Shown here one piece after another: positions 7,023 through 13,636 of a DNA stretch of 18,450 nucleotides. Every line of letters begins with the position of its first letter. The stretch's first letter is position 1. The DNA comes from an uncultured Syntrophobacteraceae bacterium (GTDB taxonomy: Bacteria > Desulfobacterota > Syntrophobacteria > Syntrophobacterales > Syntrophobacteraceae). The notes beneath the pieces are model-generated. The model saw only the letters and a list, made by a program, of their open reading frames with translations. It did no database searches and had not been told where the DNA came from. Position numbers and translations under genes: made by a program. Location of the stretch: the NCBI GenBank assembly GCA_937889795.1, contig CALBZH010000801.1, forward strand, positions 1-18,450. The letters are read 5' to 3'.

Positions 7023-7062
7023 CCTCTTTGGCTGCTTCTGGTTCCGGAGAGGCTTCTTTTTT
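7023..7062 (+). terminator. Rho-independent terminator after the YfgM-like gene
   Basis: The arms CCTCTTTGG (7023-7031) and CCGGAGAGG (7044-7052) form a 9-bp stem with two G-U pairs and a 12-base loop. CTTC and six Ts (7057-7062) follow. It lies 94 bases past the YfgM-like stop and most likely ends the upstream operon. It would be part of the paaK leader if the paaK promoter is at 6940. Confidence 0.6.
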
Positions 7063-7075
7063 GCGAGGCCTACTC

Positions 7076-7129
7076 ATGGCGGACAACGGAGGCGGCATCT
7101 CAACTGAAATTGTCTCGCACCATGGGTAG
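7076..7129 (+). CDS. Candidate 17-residue leader peptide upstream of paaK
   Basis: An ATG at 7076, preceded by GAGG at eight bases, opens a 17-codon ORF (MADNGGGISTEIVSHHG) ending in TAG 7127-7129. Its last three codons, CAC CAT GGG (His-His-Gly), coincide exactly with the 5' arm of the first leader hairpin (7118-7126). The stop codon falls in the loop before the hairpin's 3' arm, as in attenuators of amino-acid biosynthetic operons. Only two adjacent His codons are present and no aromatic codons, so the sensed signal is unclear. It is inferred from position and ribosome binding site only. Confidence 0.35.
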   Translation: MADNGGGISTEIVSHHG

Positions 7130-7200
7130 GCGCACCAAGCGGAGCCCATGGTGAGTTGCGCTGATGGAAAGCCGTGGGTTTCGATCTCACGGCTTTTTTT
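7118..7200 (+). promoter_or_regulatory. Attenuator-like leader with mutually exclusive hairpins
   Basis: Three alternative pairings can be drawn. 1:2 is CACCATGGG (7118-7126) with CCCATGGTG (7145-7153), a perfect 9-bp stem. 2:3 is 7140-7152 with 7171-7183, 13 consecutive pairs including five G-U. 3:4 is AAAGCCGTGGG (7168-7178) with CTCACGGCTTT (7186-7196), followed by Ts to 7200, an intrinsic terminator. Forming 2:3 excludes both neighbours. This is the segment logic of a transcription attenuator or terminator-type riboswitch. The T-run ends 40 bases before the paaK ATG. Confidence 0.5.
7168..7200 (+). terminator. Intrinsic terminator in the paaK leader
   Basis: AAAGCCGTG (7168-7176) pairs with CACGGCTTT (7188-7196); two further inner pairs give an 11-bp stem with the loop TTTCGAT. 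Seven Ts (7194-7200) form the U-tract. It lies upstream of paaK and downstream of another terminator that already serves the previous operon, which favours a regulatory role. Confidence 0.75.
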
Positions 7201-7239
7201 ATGTGGAACCGGCATAGGTTTACTAAGGAGACGGACAGC

Positions 7240-8541
7240 ATGATTCACGATCTCGAATTTGAAACACTTCCCCGCGAGGCGCTCCAAGCCATTCAGCTGC
7301 GTCGGCTGCAGGCTGTCGTGGAGCGTGTCTACGCGATGGTCCCCTTCTACCGGAGCAAGTTCGACGCCGCGGGTGTGACCCCGGCCGACATCAAGACCTT
7401 GGATGACCTGCGACGACTTCCGTTTACCATGAAGCAGGATCTTCGCGACAATTATCCGTTCGGGATGTTCGCCGTACCCATGGATCACGTTGTCCGCATC
7501 CACGCCTCTTCCGGAACGACTGGGAAGTCCACGGTGGTCGGCTATACGGCACGGGACATTGCCACCTGGTCCAGTCTGATGGCGCGGGCACTGGCCGCCG
7601 CCGGAACCACCCGCGGCGACATCATCCACAACGCCTACGGTTATGGTCTTTTCACCGGCGGACTGGGCATCCATTACGGGGCTGAAAAGCTCGGTGCCTC
7701 GGTGATTCCCATTTCAGGAGGCAACACGAAGCGTCAGATCATGATCATGAAGGACTTCGGGCCAACCATCCTGACGTGCACGCCGTCTTATGCGCTCCAT
7801 CTGGGGGAGGTCGCGGACGAGGTCGGGGTGGATTTCAAGGAGCTAAAATTCCGAGCAGGCATCTTCGGGGCGGAGCCTTGGTCGGAGCAGATGCGCGAGG
7901 AAATCGAGCGCAAGCTCGACATGAGCGCCCTCGACATTTACGGACTCAGCGAGGTCATGGGGCCCGGGGTTTCGGTGGAATGCATCGAAGCCAAGAAGGG
8001 CCTGCACGTCTTCGAAGACCATTTCATCGCGGAGATCATCAATCCCGAAACGGGAGAGGTGCTGCCTTACGGCGAGATGGGGGAGCTTGTGTTCACTTCC
8101 CTCACGAAGGAAGCCTTCCCGGTGATCCGTTACCGGACGCGTGACATCACGTCGTTGAATCCGGAGCCCTGCATCTGCGGTAGAACGCATCTGCGCATGA
8201 ACCGTGTGAGCGGCCGTTCGGATGACATGCTCATCATCCGAGGCGTGAATGTGTTCCCCTCCCAGATTGAAGCCGTCCTCATGGAAATCAAAGAGGTGGA
8301 GCCGCATTATCAGTTGATTGTGGACCGGGTGGGCAACCTGGATACCCTGACGGTTGAAGTTGAAATCGGGGAAACGGGCTTCTCGGATGAGGTCCGTGTC
8401 CTCCAGACCTTGGAGAAGAAGATCTCCAAGAACATCAAAGAGTTTCTGGGAGTTTCCGCCAAGGTCAAGCTGGTGGAGCCCAAGACGATTGCCCGGAGTG
8501 AAGGGAAAGCGAAACGCGTGATCGACAACAGAAAATACTAA
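7240..8541 (+). CDS. paaK: Phenylacetate-CoA ligase
   Basis: A 433-residue adenylate-forming ligase of the PaaK family, close to the family norm. It would convert phenylacetate (or a related aryl or alkyl carboxylate), ATP and CoA to the acyl-CoA in the cytoplasm. Key motifs are intact: P-loop [16 protein letters not shown] (residues 88-103), the adenine-binding [10 protein letters not shown] (from 234), PVIRYRTRD, a CxCGRT turn, the hinge [18 protein letters not shown], and the C-terminal RSEGKAKRV holding the expected catalytic lysine. The ATG at 7240 has AAGGAG nine bases upstream. Longer in-frame starts would run back into the terminator hairpin and are rejected. It is the first gene of an operon with an ACT-domain protein and a branched-chain-type ABC importer. 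The exact substrate is inferred from the family only. Confidence 0.93.
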   Translation: MIHDLEFETLPREALQAIQLRRLQAVVERVYAMVPFYRSKFDAAGVTPADIKTLDDLRRLPFTMKQDLRDNYPFGMFAVPMDHVVRIHASSGTTGKSTVVGYTARDIATWSSLMARALAAAGTTRGDIIHNAYGYGLFTGGLGIHYGAEKLGASVIPISGGNTKRQIMIMKDFGPTILTCTPSYALHLGEVADEVGVDFKELKFRAGIFGAEPWSEQMREEIERKLDMSALDIYGLSEVMGPGVSVECIEAKKGLHVFEDHFIAEIINPETGEVLPYGEMGELVFTSLTKEAFPVIRYRTRDITSLNPEPCICGRTHLRMNRVSGRSDDMLIIRGVNVFPSQIEAVLMEIKEVEPHYQLIVDRVGNLDTLTVEVEIGETGFSDEVRVLQTLEKKISKNIKEFLGVSAKVKLVEPKTIARSEGKAKRVIDNRKY

Positions 8542-8565
8542 CTCTGGAACCGGGGAGGGCACATC

Positions 8566-8997
8566 ATGCGAGTCGAGCAGATTTCAGTCTTCTTGGAGAA
8601 CAAGGCGGGGCGGTTGGCCGAAGTGGCGCGAATCCTCGCGGAAGCGGGCATCAACATCCGGGCGCTGTCGCTGGCGGATACCTCGGATTTCGGAATTCTG
8701 CGTCTCATCGTCAACGACAACAACAAGGCCAAGGAAGCTCTGAAACAGCATGGGTTCACCGTCGGCAAGACGGATGTGGTCGCCGTGGAAGTCGAGGACC
8801 GCCCAGGGGGACTGCACCGAATCTTGGACGTCCTGTACAGGTCCAATGTCAATGTCGAGTACATGTACGCCTTCGTGCAGCAGAGTGGCAGCAACGCCGT
8901 CATCATCTTCAGGTTCGACAACCTGGACGAAGCGGTGAAGGTCCTTCAGGCGAATGGCGTGCCGGTCATCGAGGGAGAGAAGCTTTACGCCATGTAA
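8566..8997 (+). CDS. Tandem ACT-domain regulatory protein
   Basis: A 143-residue protein made of two ACT domains and little else. The first begins [20 protein letters not shown], continues to about residue 70, and has the N-K-A-G-R-L ligand-loop pattern. The second begins [20 protein letters not shown], with D-R-P-G-G-L at the same place. ACT domains bind amino acids at dimer interfaces. Two-ACT proteins of this length commonly lie next to phenylacetate-CoA ligase genes, where they are thought to sense an aromatic or branched amino acid, though the target is not established. It lies 24 bases after paaK, with GGGGAGGG upstream of its ATG, so it is in the same operon. No catalytic domain or DNA-binding motif is seen, so any control would be by protein contact. 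Confidence 0.9.
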   Translation: MRVEQISVFLENKAGRLAEVARILAEAGINIRALSLADTSDFGILRLIVNDNNKAKEALKQHGFTVGKTDVVAVEVEDRPGGLHRILDVLYRSNVNVEYMYAFVQQSGSNAVIIFRFDNLDEAVKVLQANGVPVIEGEKLYAM

Positions 8998-9037
8998 CGA
9001 ATGAATCTAACCGGACTGGGATCGAGAGGAGAATGTC

Positions 9038-10204
9038 ATGGGGTCGAAGGAAAAAATGAAGGCCATCGTTTGGATGATTCTTCCACTGGTGGGGGTGCTC
9101 ATCGCGGCTCCTGCCGTGCTTGCCAAAGAGCCTTACAAGATCGGCGGTCTTTTCTCCGTCACCGGCCCCACGTCCTTTCTGGGGGATCCCGAAAAGAAGA
9201 GCCTCGAGATGGCCATCGAGGAGATCAACGCCCAGGGGGGCATCGACGGCCACATGCTCGAGGCGGTGATCCGCGACACGGAGGGAATTCCCGACAAGAC
9301 GGTCCTGGGTGCGAACGAGCTCATCAGCAATGAAAAAGTGCTGGCGATCATCGGCCCCAGCCTGACCCAGACGACCCTTTCCATCGTGCCTCTGGCCGAA
9401 AAGGAGAAGGTTCCGCTGATCAGCTGTGCGGCGGGGATCGAGATCACCGAGCCCGTGAAGCCGTGGGTGTTCAAGACGGCCCAGAGTGATGTGCTCGCGG
9501 TTTCGACGATTTACGAGTACATGAAGAAGCAAAACATCAAGAAGGTCGGGATTCTTACCGTTGAGAACAGCTTCGGTGAGAGCGGCAAGAAGCAGCTTTC
9601 GACGCAAGCGGCCAAGTTCGGAATCGAAGTGGTCCAGGCGGAGTCCTTCGGTGGCAAAGACACCGACATGACCGCTCAGCTCACAAAGATCCGAAGCGCT
9701 CAGCCCGATGCCATCATCTGTTGGGGTACCAATCCCGGGCCGGCGGTAGTGGCCCGCAACATCCAGCAGATGAGCATCAAAGTTCCCCTGTACCAGAGCC
9801 ATGGGGTGGCCTCCCCCAAGTTCATCGAGCTTGCGGGGGATGCGTCGGAGGGAATTCTGCTTCCGTCCGGAAAGATCCTGGTGTCGGAGCAGCTGGCCGA
9901 CAAGGATCCTCAGAAGGCCGTTCTGAAAAAGTACATCGAGGACTATGAGAAGAAATTCAAGGTGCCCGTGTCGGGATTCGGCGGGTATGCCTATGACGCG
10001 ATGCACCTGCTCGCCAAGGCGATGAAGGGCACCGAAGGGGATCGCGAGAAGATCCGTGCCGCGCTGGAGAAGATTCAAGGTCACGTTGGAATCAGCGGGA
10101 CGTTCAACTTCTCGGCGACGGAGCACAATGGGTTGGGAGCAGATGCCTTCGTGATGCTTCAGATCAAGGACGGCAAGTGGAAGCTCCTGGGCCAGGACAA
10201 GTAA
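9038..10204 (+). CDS. Branched-chain-type ABC transporter, periplasmic substrate-binding protein
   Basis: A 388-residue periplasmic binding protein of the LivJ/LivK type (Peripla_BP_6). The N-terminus is a classical signal peptide: basic MGSKEKMK, a hydrophobic core, and likely signal peptidase I cleavage after APAVLA (residue 29). No lipobox cysteine is present, so the mature protein should be free in the periplasm. The mature part begins KEPYKIGGLFSVTGPTSFLG, the usual first strand with the small-residue ligand loop. IIGPSLTQTTLSIVPLAEKE and GYAYDAMHLLAKAM are other family landmarks. Ligands of this family include branched-chain amino acids, amides, and aromatic acids or amino acids; the operon's CoA ligase hints at an aryl or branched carboxylate. 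The start has GAGAGGAG upstream. Confidence 0.92.
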   Translation: MGSKEKMKAIVWMILPLVGVLIAAPAVLAKEPYKIGGLFSVTGPTSFLGDPEKKSLEMAIEEINAQGGIDGHMLEAVIRDTEGIPDKTVLGANELISNEKVLAIIGPSLTQTTLSIVPLAEKEKVPLISCAAGIEITEPVKPWVFKTAQSDVLAVSTIYEYMKKQNIKKVGILTVENSFGESGKKQLSTQAAKFGIEVVQAESFGGKDTDMTAQLTKIRSAQPDAIICWGTNPGPAVVARNIQQMSIKVPLYQSHGVASPKFIELAGDASEGILLPSGKILVSEQLADKDPQKAVLKKYIEDYEKKFKVPVSGFGGYAYDAMHLLAKAMKGTEGDREKIRAALEKIQGHVGISGTFNFSATEHNGLGADAFVMLQIKDGKWKLLGQDK

Positions 10205-10216
10205 GCCGCTGACGCC

Positions 10217-11092
10217 ATGCAGGAGCTGCTTCAATACTTCTTTTCGGGAATCACGAGCGGTGCGGTGTATGCCGTCATCGCTCTTGGGTTCACCATGCTT
10301 TTCAACTCCACCGGGCTGATCAATTTCGCCCAGGGTGAGTTCGTCATGCTGGGGGCGCTCAGTCTGATCACGCTCTGGCGCGATTTCAAACTGCCGTTGC
10401 CCCTGGCGTTCTGCCTTGCCGTGGTGGGAGTCGCGATGGTGGGGATTCTGCTGGAGCGACTCGCCATTCGTAGTGTACGGAAGCCCCATCCCATCGTGCT
10501 CGTCATCATCACCGTGGGAGCCTCCATTCTTTTGCGCGGGGTCGCCATGCTTCATTGGGGAAAGGATGCGTACAGTGTGCGCTCCTTTTCCCGTCATCCG
10601 CCCATTGAGATCGCCGGCGCCACCCTCTTGCCCCAGAGCCTCTGGATTCTCGCGATCGTTCTGCTGATCGTGGCTGGGCTCCAGTTCTTCTATCGTCGGA
10701 CGCTGACCGGCAAGGCGATGCAGGCCTGCTCTATCAACCGAAAGGCGGCGTCGCTCCTGGGCATCGGCAGCGAGAGCATGGTTTTGCTTGCGTTCGGCGT
10801 GAGCGCCGCTATGGGAGCGGTTGGGGGGGTGCTCATTGCCCCCATTACGATGAGCGGCTACGACATGGGGACTCTCCTGGGGCTCAAGGGATTCTGCGCG
10901 GCCATGTTGGGGGGGCTGGGCAGTTCCTGGGGGGCTGTGGTCGGCGGGTTGCTGCTCGGCATTTTGGAGTCGCTGGGAGTGGGTTTTTTCTCGTCGAGCC
11001 TGAAAGACGCCATTGCATTTCTGCTGTTGCTTCTGATTCTTTATGTCAGACCGAGCGGCCTTCTCGGTGTGAAGGCTGTGCATCGATTCTGA
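10217..11092 (+). CDS. livH: Branched-chain-type ABC transporter permease, LivH family
   Basis: A 291-residue inner-membrane permease with about eight hydrophobic helices. The diagnostic N-terminal signature NSTGLINFAQGEFVMLGA follows the first helix (about residues 30-47). Further landmarks are the cytoplasmic GKAMQACSINRKAASLLGI, the helix-coupling loop facing the ATPases, and GFCAAMLGGLGSSWGAVVGG in the second half. It forms the translocation pore with LivM. It starts 12 bases after the binding-protein stop codon. Subunit class is clear; substrate is not. Confidence 0.93.
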   Translation: MQELLQYFFSGITSGAVYAVIALGFTMLFNSTGLINFAQGEFVMLGALSLITLWRDFKLPLPLAFCLAVVGVAMVGILLERLAIRSVRKPHPIVLVIITVGASILLRGVAMLHWGKDAYSVRSFSRHPPIEIAGATLLPQSLWILAIVLLIVAGLQFFYRRTLTGKAMQACSINRKAASLLGIGSESMVLLAFGVSAAMGAVGGVLIAPITMSGYDMGTLLGLKGFCAAMLGGLGSSWGAVVGGLLLGILESLGVGFFSSSLKDAIAFLLLLLILYVRPSGLLGVKAVHRF

Positions 11093-11174
11093 TCGCTTGA
11101 ATCGGCTTCCCCAGTATTCTCCCCGGACAATGCGCGCGGGGCGGTGCGGACGTGTGATGGCACCTGGATCAATC

Positions 11175-12122
11175 ATGAAATTCCTTCTGTTTGCCGGAGC
11201 CATTCTGGTTGGCGGGGTGCTCGTGAAGAACCCTTACCACCTGCAGCTCCTCACATTCATTGGCATCTACACGCTGCTGGCTCTCGGGCTGAACATGCTC
11301 ATGGGGTACGCAGGACAAATCTCCCTCGGACACGCTGCCTTTTTTGGGCTGGGCGCCTACACGACAGCCGTTCTGACCGTTCACTACGGGTGGTCTCCCT
11401 GGATGTCGCTTCCCGTGGCGCTCCTGCTCACGGCCTGCGTGAGCTTCCTGGTGGCCTTGCCGATGCTCAAGCTCCACGGGTTCTATCTGGGAATGGGGAC
11501 CCTCGGTTTTGGGATGATCGGCTACATCCTCTTTCGGGGATGGGCTCGGGTTACCGGTGGGGATTCCGGCCTGGTGGGGATTCCGCCGCTGAGCGTCGGA
11601 TCGATGGAGCTGACTTCGAAGACCGCCTATTACTTCCTGGTTTGGTTCTGTGTGACCGTGGGCTTCATCGTCTGCGAACGGATCGTTGGCTCAAGGATGG
11701 GGCGCGCACTTCGGGCGATCCACGACAGTGAGCAGGCTGCTGGGGCGATGGGGGTCGACACGTCGCGCATCAAGGTCAACGTGTTCGTGCTGAGCGCCGT
11801 CTTCTCGGCGCTGGCCGGCTTTCTGTACGCCCACATGGTTACCTTCATCAGCCCAAGCTCTTTTGACTTTCTGGTCTCCGTGCGCATGGTGACCATGGTG
11901 GTGATCGGAGGCATGGCCAGCATCTGGGGATCGCTTCTCGGCGCGTCCCTCCTGACGCTCCTTCCGGAGTGGCTTCATGTGTTCGTCGACTACGAAATGA
12001 TGGTTTATGGACTCGTTCTGATGGTGGTGATGATCTTTCTTCCCCAGGGCCTCACGCGAGGGTTGATGGACGCCTATGAGCGATCTCGATCACGATACCG
12101 GAATCGCCATGCCAATCCTTGA
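11175..12122 (+). CDS. livM: Branched-chain-type ABC transporter permease, LivM family
   Basis: A 315-residue inner-membrane permease with the LivM hallmark TLLALGLNMLMGYAGQISLG and HAAFFGLGAYT near residues 32-62. RALRAIHDSEQAAGAMGVD is the cytoplasmic coupling region. The ATG at 11175 is chosen because it places MKFLLFAGAILVG directly as the first membrane helix, matching family length. The frame extends upstream to a TTG at 11097, with ATGs at 11130 and 11157, but that extension is basic, not membrane-like, and no start in it has a strong ribosome binding site. The 3' end overlaps livG by 47 bases. Confidence 0.9.
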   Translation: MKFLLFAGAILVGGVLVKNPYHLQLLTFIGIYTLLALGLNMLMGYAGQISLGHAAFFGLGAYTTAVLTVHYGWSPWMSLPVALLLTACVSFLVALPMLKLHGFYLGMGTLGFGMIGYILFRGWARVTGGDSGLVGIPPLSVGSMELTSKTAYYFLVWFCVTVGFIVCERIVGSRMGRALRAIHDSEQAAGAMGVDTSRIKVNVFVLSAVFSALAGFLYAHMVTFISPSSFDFLVSVRMVTMVVIGGMASIWGSLLGASLLTLLPEWLHVFVDYEMMVYGLVLMVVMIFLPQGLTRGLMDAYERSRSRYRNRHANP

Positions 12123-12870
12123 GGTGCGCGGGGTTTCCAAGTCTTTCGGTGGCCTGCAGGCTCTGTTTGACATTTCCTTTGAGGTTCTGCCCGCGACCAT
12201 CCACGCGGTGATTGGACCGAACGGGGCGGGAAAGACGACGCTGTTCAACGCCGTTACGGGGGTCTATGTCCCGGATGCGGGCGAAATCGTCTACGACGGC
12301 GAGGCCATTCAGGGGAGGAAGCCGCACGCCATTGCGGCGAAGGGCATCATGCGCACCTTCCAGAACGTGGAGCTGTTCGGGAGCATGAGCGTGCTTGAAA
12401 ACGTGCTGGTGGGACGTCACTCGCGCATGCGCTGCGGATTTTGGGGCGCGATCGGAAGGCTCCCATGGGTGCGGCGCGAGGAGCGGGAGGCTCGAGATCG
12501 AGCCATGGAGCTGCTTCAGTTCGTCGGTCTGGAGCAGGTTGCCGGGCAGCCCAGCACAGACCTCCCGTTCGGCTGGCAACGCTTCCTGGAAATCGCACGA
12601 GCGATGGGCGCGGAGCCGCGACTGATGCTTCTCGATGAGCCGGCTTCGGGGCTTAATCCCGTGGAGACGCAGCGATTGGGTGATCTCTTGCTGAAGATTC
12701 GGGATCGGGGGATCACGCTGCTGCTGGTTGAGCACGACATGAGTCTCACCATGGGGATTTCGGATCGGATCCTGGTGCTGCACCAGGGGAGGCGGCTTGC
12801 AGAGGGGACTCCTCGGGAGGTGCAATCCAACGAGGCGGTCATCGCTGCGTACCTGGGAAAAGAGCGCTGA
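12076..12870 (+). CDS. livG: Branched-chain-type ABC transporter ATP-binding protein, LivG family
   Basis: A 264-residue ATPase. Walker A is GPNGAGKTT (about residues 47-55), Walker B is LMLLDEPASGL, and the switch histidine is in LLLVEHDMSL. FQNVELFGSMSVLENVLVGRH is the LivG-type Q-loop region. The ABC signature is unusual: where LivG proteins normally read L-x-Y-G-Q-Q-R-R-L-E, this one reads LPFGWQRFLE, with Trp167 at the fifth signature position. The glycine is kept, so activity is likely, but the change is at the ATP-sandwich contact. An alternative ATG at 12109, directly before PILEVRGVSK, would remove 11 residues and the long overlap with livM. Confidence 0.92.
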   Translation: MSDLDHDTGIAMPILEVRGVSKSFGGLQALFDISFEVLPATIHAVIGPNGAGKTTLFNAVTGVYVPDAGEIVYDGEAIQGRKPHAIAAKGIMRTFQNVELFGSMSVLENVLVGRHSRMRCGFWGAIGRLPWVRREEREARDRAMELLQFVGLEQVAGQPSTDLPFGWQRFLEIARAMGAEPRLMLLDEPASGLNPVETQRLGDLLLKIRDRGITLLLVEHDMSLTMGISDRILVLHQGRRLAEGTPREVQSNEAVIAAYLGKER

Positions 12871-12889
12871 GGAGGTCCTGGAGACCGGG

Positions 12890-13633
12890 ATGCTGCGTTT
12901 GCGCAATTTGAAATGCTACTACGGCCGGATTCGGGCCATCAATGGAGTCACCCTGTCGGTGCGGAGCGGGGAGCTGGTGGCGCTCATCGGGGCCAACGGG
13001 GCGGGAAAGAGCACCTTGCTCCAGGCGGTTTGCGGCCTGGTCGCTCAGTGGGACGGGGAGATTCGGTTCGAGAAGGAATCGTTGAAGCACTGCAAGCCCC
13101 AGCATGTTGTTCAGAGGGGCATCAGCATGGTGCCGGAGGGGCGGCTGCTCTTTCCTCCGATGAGCGTGCTGGAGAACCTGAAGCTCGGGGCGTATCTCAG
13201 ATATCGCAAACGGGAGCACGCGGCGATTGAGCAGGATCTCGATCACGTGCTGACCCTTTTTCCGGTGCTCCGCGAGCGTACCAGGCAGGCGGCAGGAACG
13301 TTGTCGGGCGGCGAGCAGCAGATGCTCGCCATCGGGAGGGCTCTGATGGCCCGTCCGCGTCTTCTCCTTCTCGATGAGCCATCCATGGGCCTTGCCCCGT
13401 TTCTCGTGCAGCTTATTCTCGATGTGCTTGTGCAGCTCAAGACACAGGGAATGACGATTCTCCTGGTCGAACAGAATGCGCGGGCCGCCTTGCAGATTGC
13501 TGATCGTGGGTACGTCCTCGAGAATGGGCGGGTCGTGCTGGAAGGGGAAGCGGGGGATCTGTTGGCGGACCAGGATGTGAAGCGCGCCTATCTAGGAAAA
13601 GACTACAAGGAATTTGACGAGGGGAGGGGCTAA
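12890..13633 (+). CDS. livF: Branched-chain-type ABC transporter ATP-binding protein, LivF family
   Basis: A 247-residue ATPase that would pair with LivG. Walker A is GANGAGKST, the ABC signature is the canonical LSGGEQQML, Walker B is LLLLDEPSMGL, and the switch histidine position is Gln (ILLVEQNA), as is usual in LivF. GISMVPEGRLLFPPMSVLEN is the typical LivF Q-loop segment. The ATG at 12890 is chosen because LRLRNLKCYYG is the expected first strand and GGAG lies six bases upstream. The frame is open further 5' but would overlap livG by 74 bases. The gene ends three bases before the ATG of the second ligase-like gene. Confidence 0.94.
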   Translation: MLRLRNLKCYYGRIRAINGVTLSVRSGELVALIGANGAGKSTLLQAVCGLVAQWDGEIRFEKESLKHCKPQHVVQRGISMVPEGRLLFPPMSVLENLKLGAYLRYRKREHAAIEQDLDHVLTLFPVLRERTRQAAGTLSGGEQQMLAIGRALMARPRLLLLDEPSMGLAPFLVQLILDVLVQLKTQGMTILLVEQNARAALQIADRGYVLENGRVVLEGEAGDLLADQDVKRAYLGKDYKEFDEGRG

Positions 13634-13636
13634 TCC

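Noticed and set aside
7171..7193. tRNA T-arm-like sequence (5-bp stem, TTTCGAT loop)
   Set aside because: The loop is offset by one base from the TTCRANN consensus and no acceptor, D or anticodon arms surround it; it is the loop of an intrinsic terminator.
7174..7239. Upstream extension of the PaaK reading frame (GTG 7174, ATG 7201)
   Set aside because: The GTG lies inside the terminator hairpin and the ATG directly follows the U-tract without a ribosome binding site; ATG 7240 has AAGGAG and starts at the family-typical N-terminus.
7148..7243. 31-codon ORF running through the leader terminator and overlapping the paaK start
   Set aside because: Its GGAG is only three bases from the ATG and the translation has no protein-like pattern; the ORF at 7076-7129 fits the hairpin layout better.
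6337..7674. 445-codon minus-strand frame, including a segment starting MSRPRKKEASPEPEAAKE near 7078
   Set aside because: The segment looks mildly protein-like but has no ribosome binding site and continues as antisense of the YfgM-like gene; the same bases form terminator and leader hairpins on the + strand.
11097..11174. N-terminal extension of LivM from TTG 11097
   Set aside because: The extra 26 residues are basic and not membrane-like, and the start lacks a ribosome binding site; LivM proteins begin close to the first membrane helix.
8966..11203. 745-codon open frame on the minus strand
   Set aside because: It is antisense to the ACT, binding-protein and livH genes, is rich in His/Arg/Gln as expected for the complement of GC-rich coding DNA, and has no recognisable domain.
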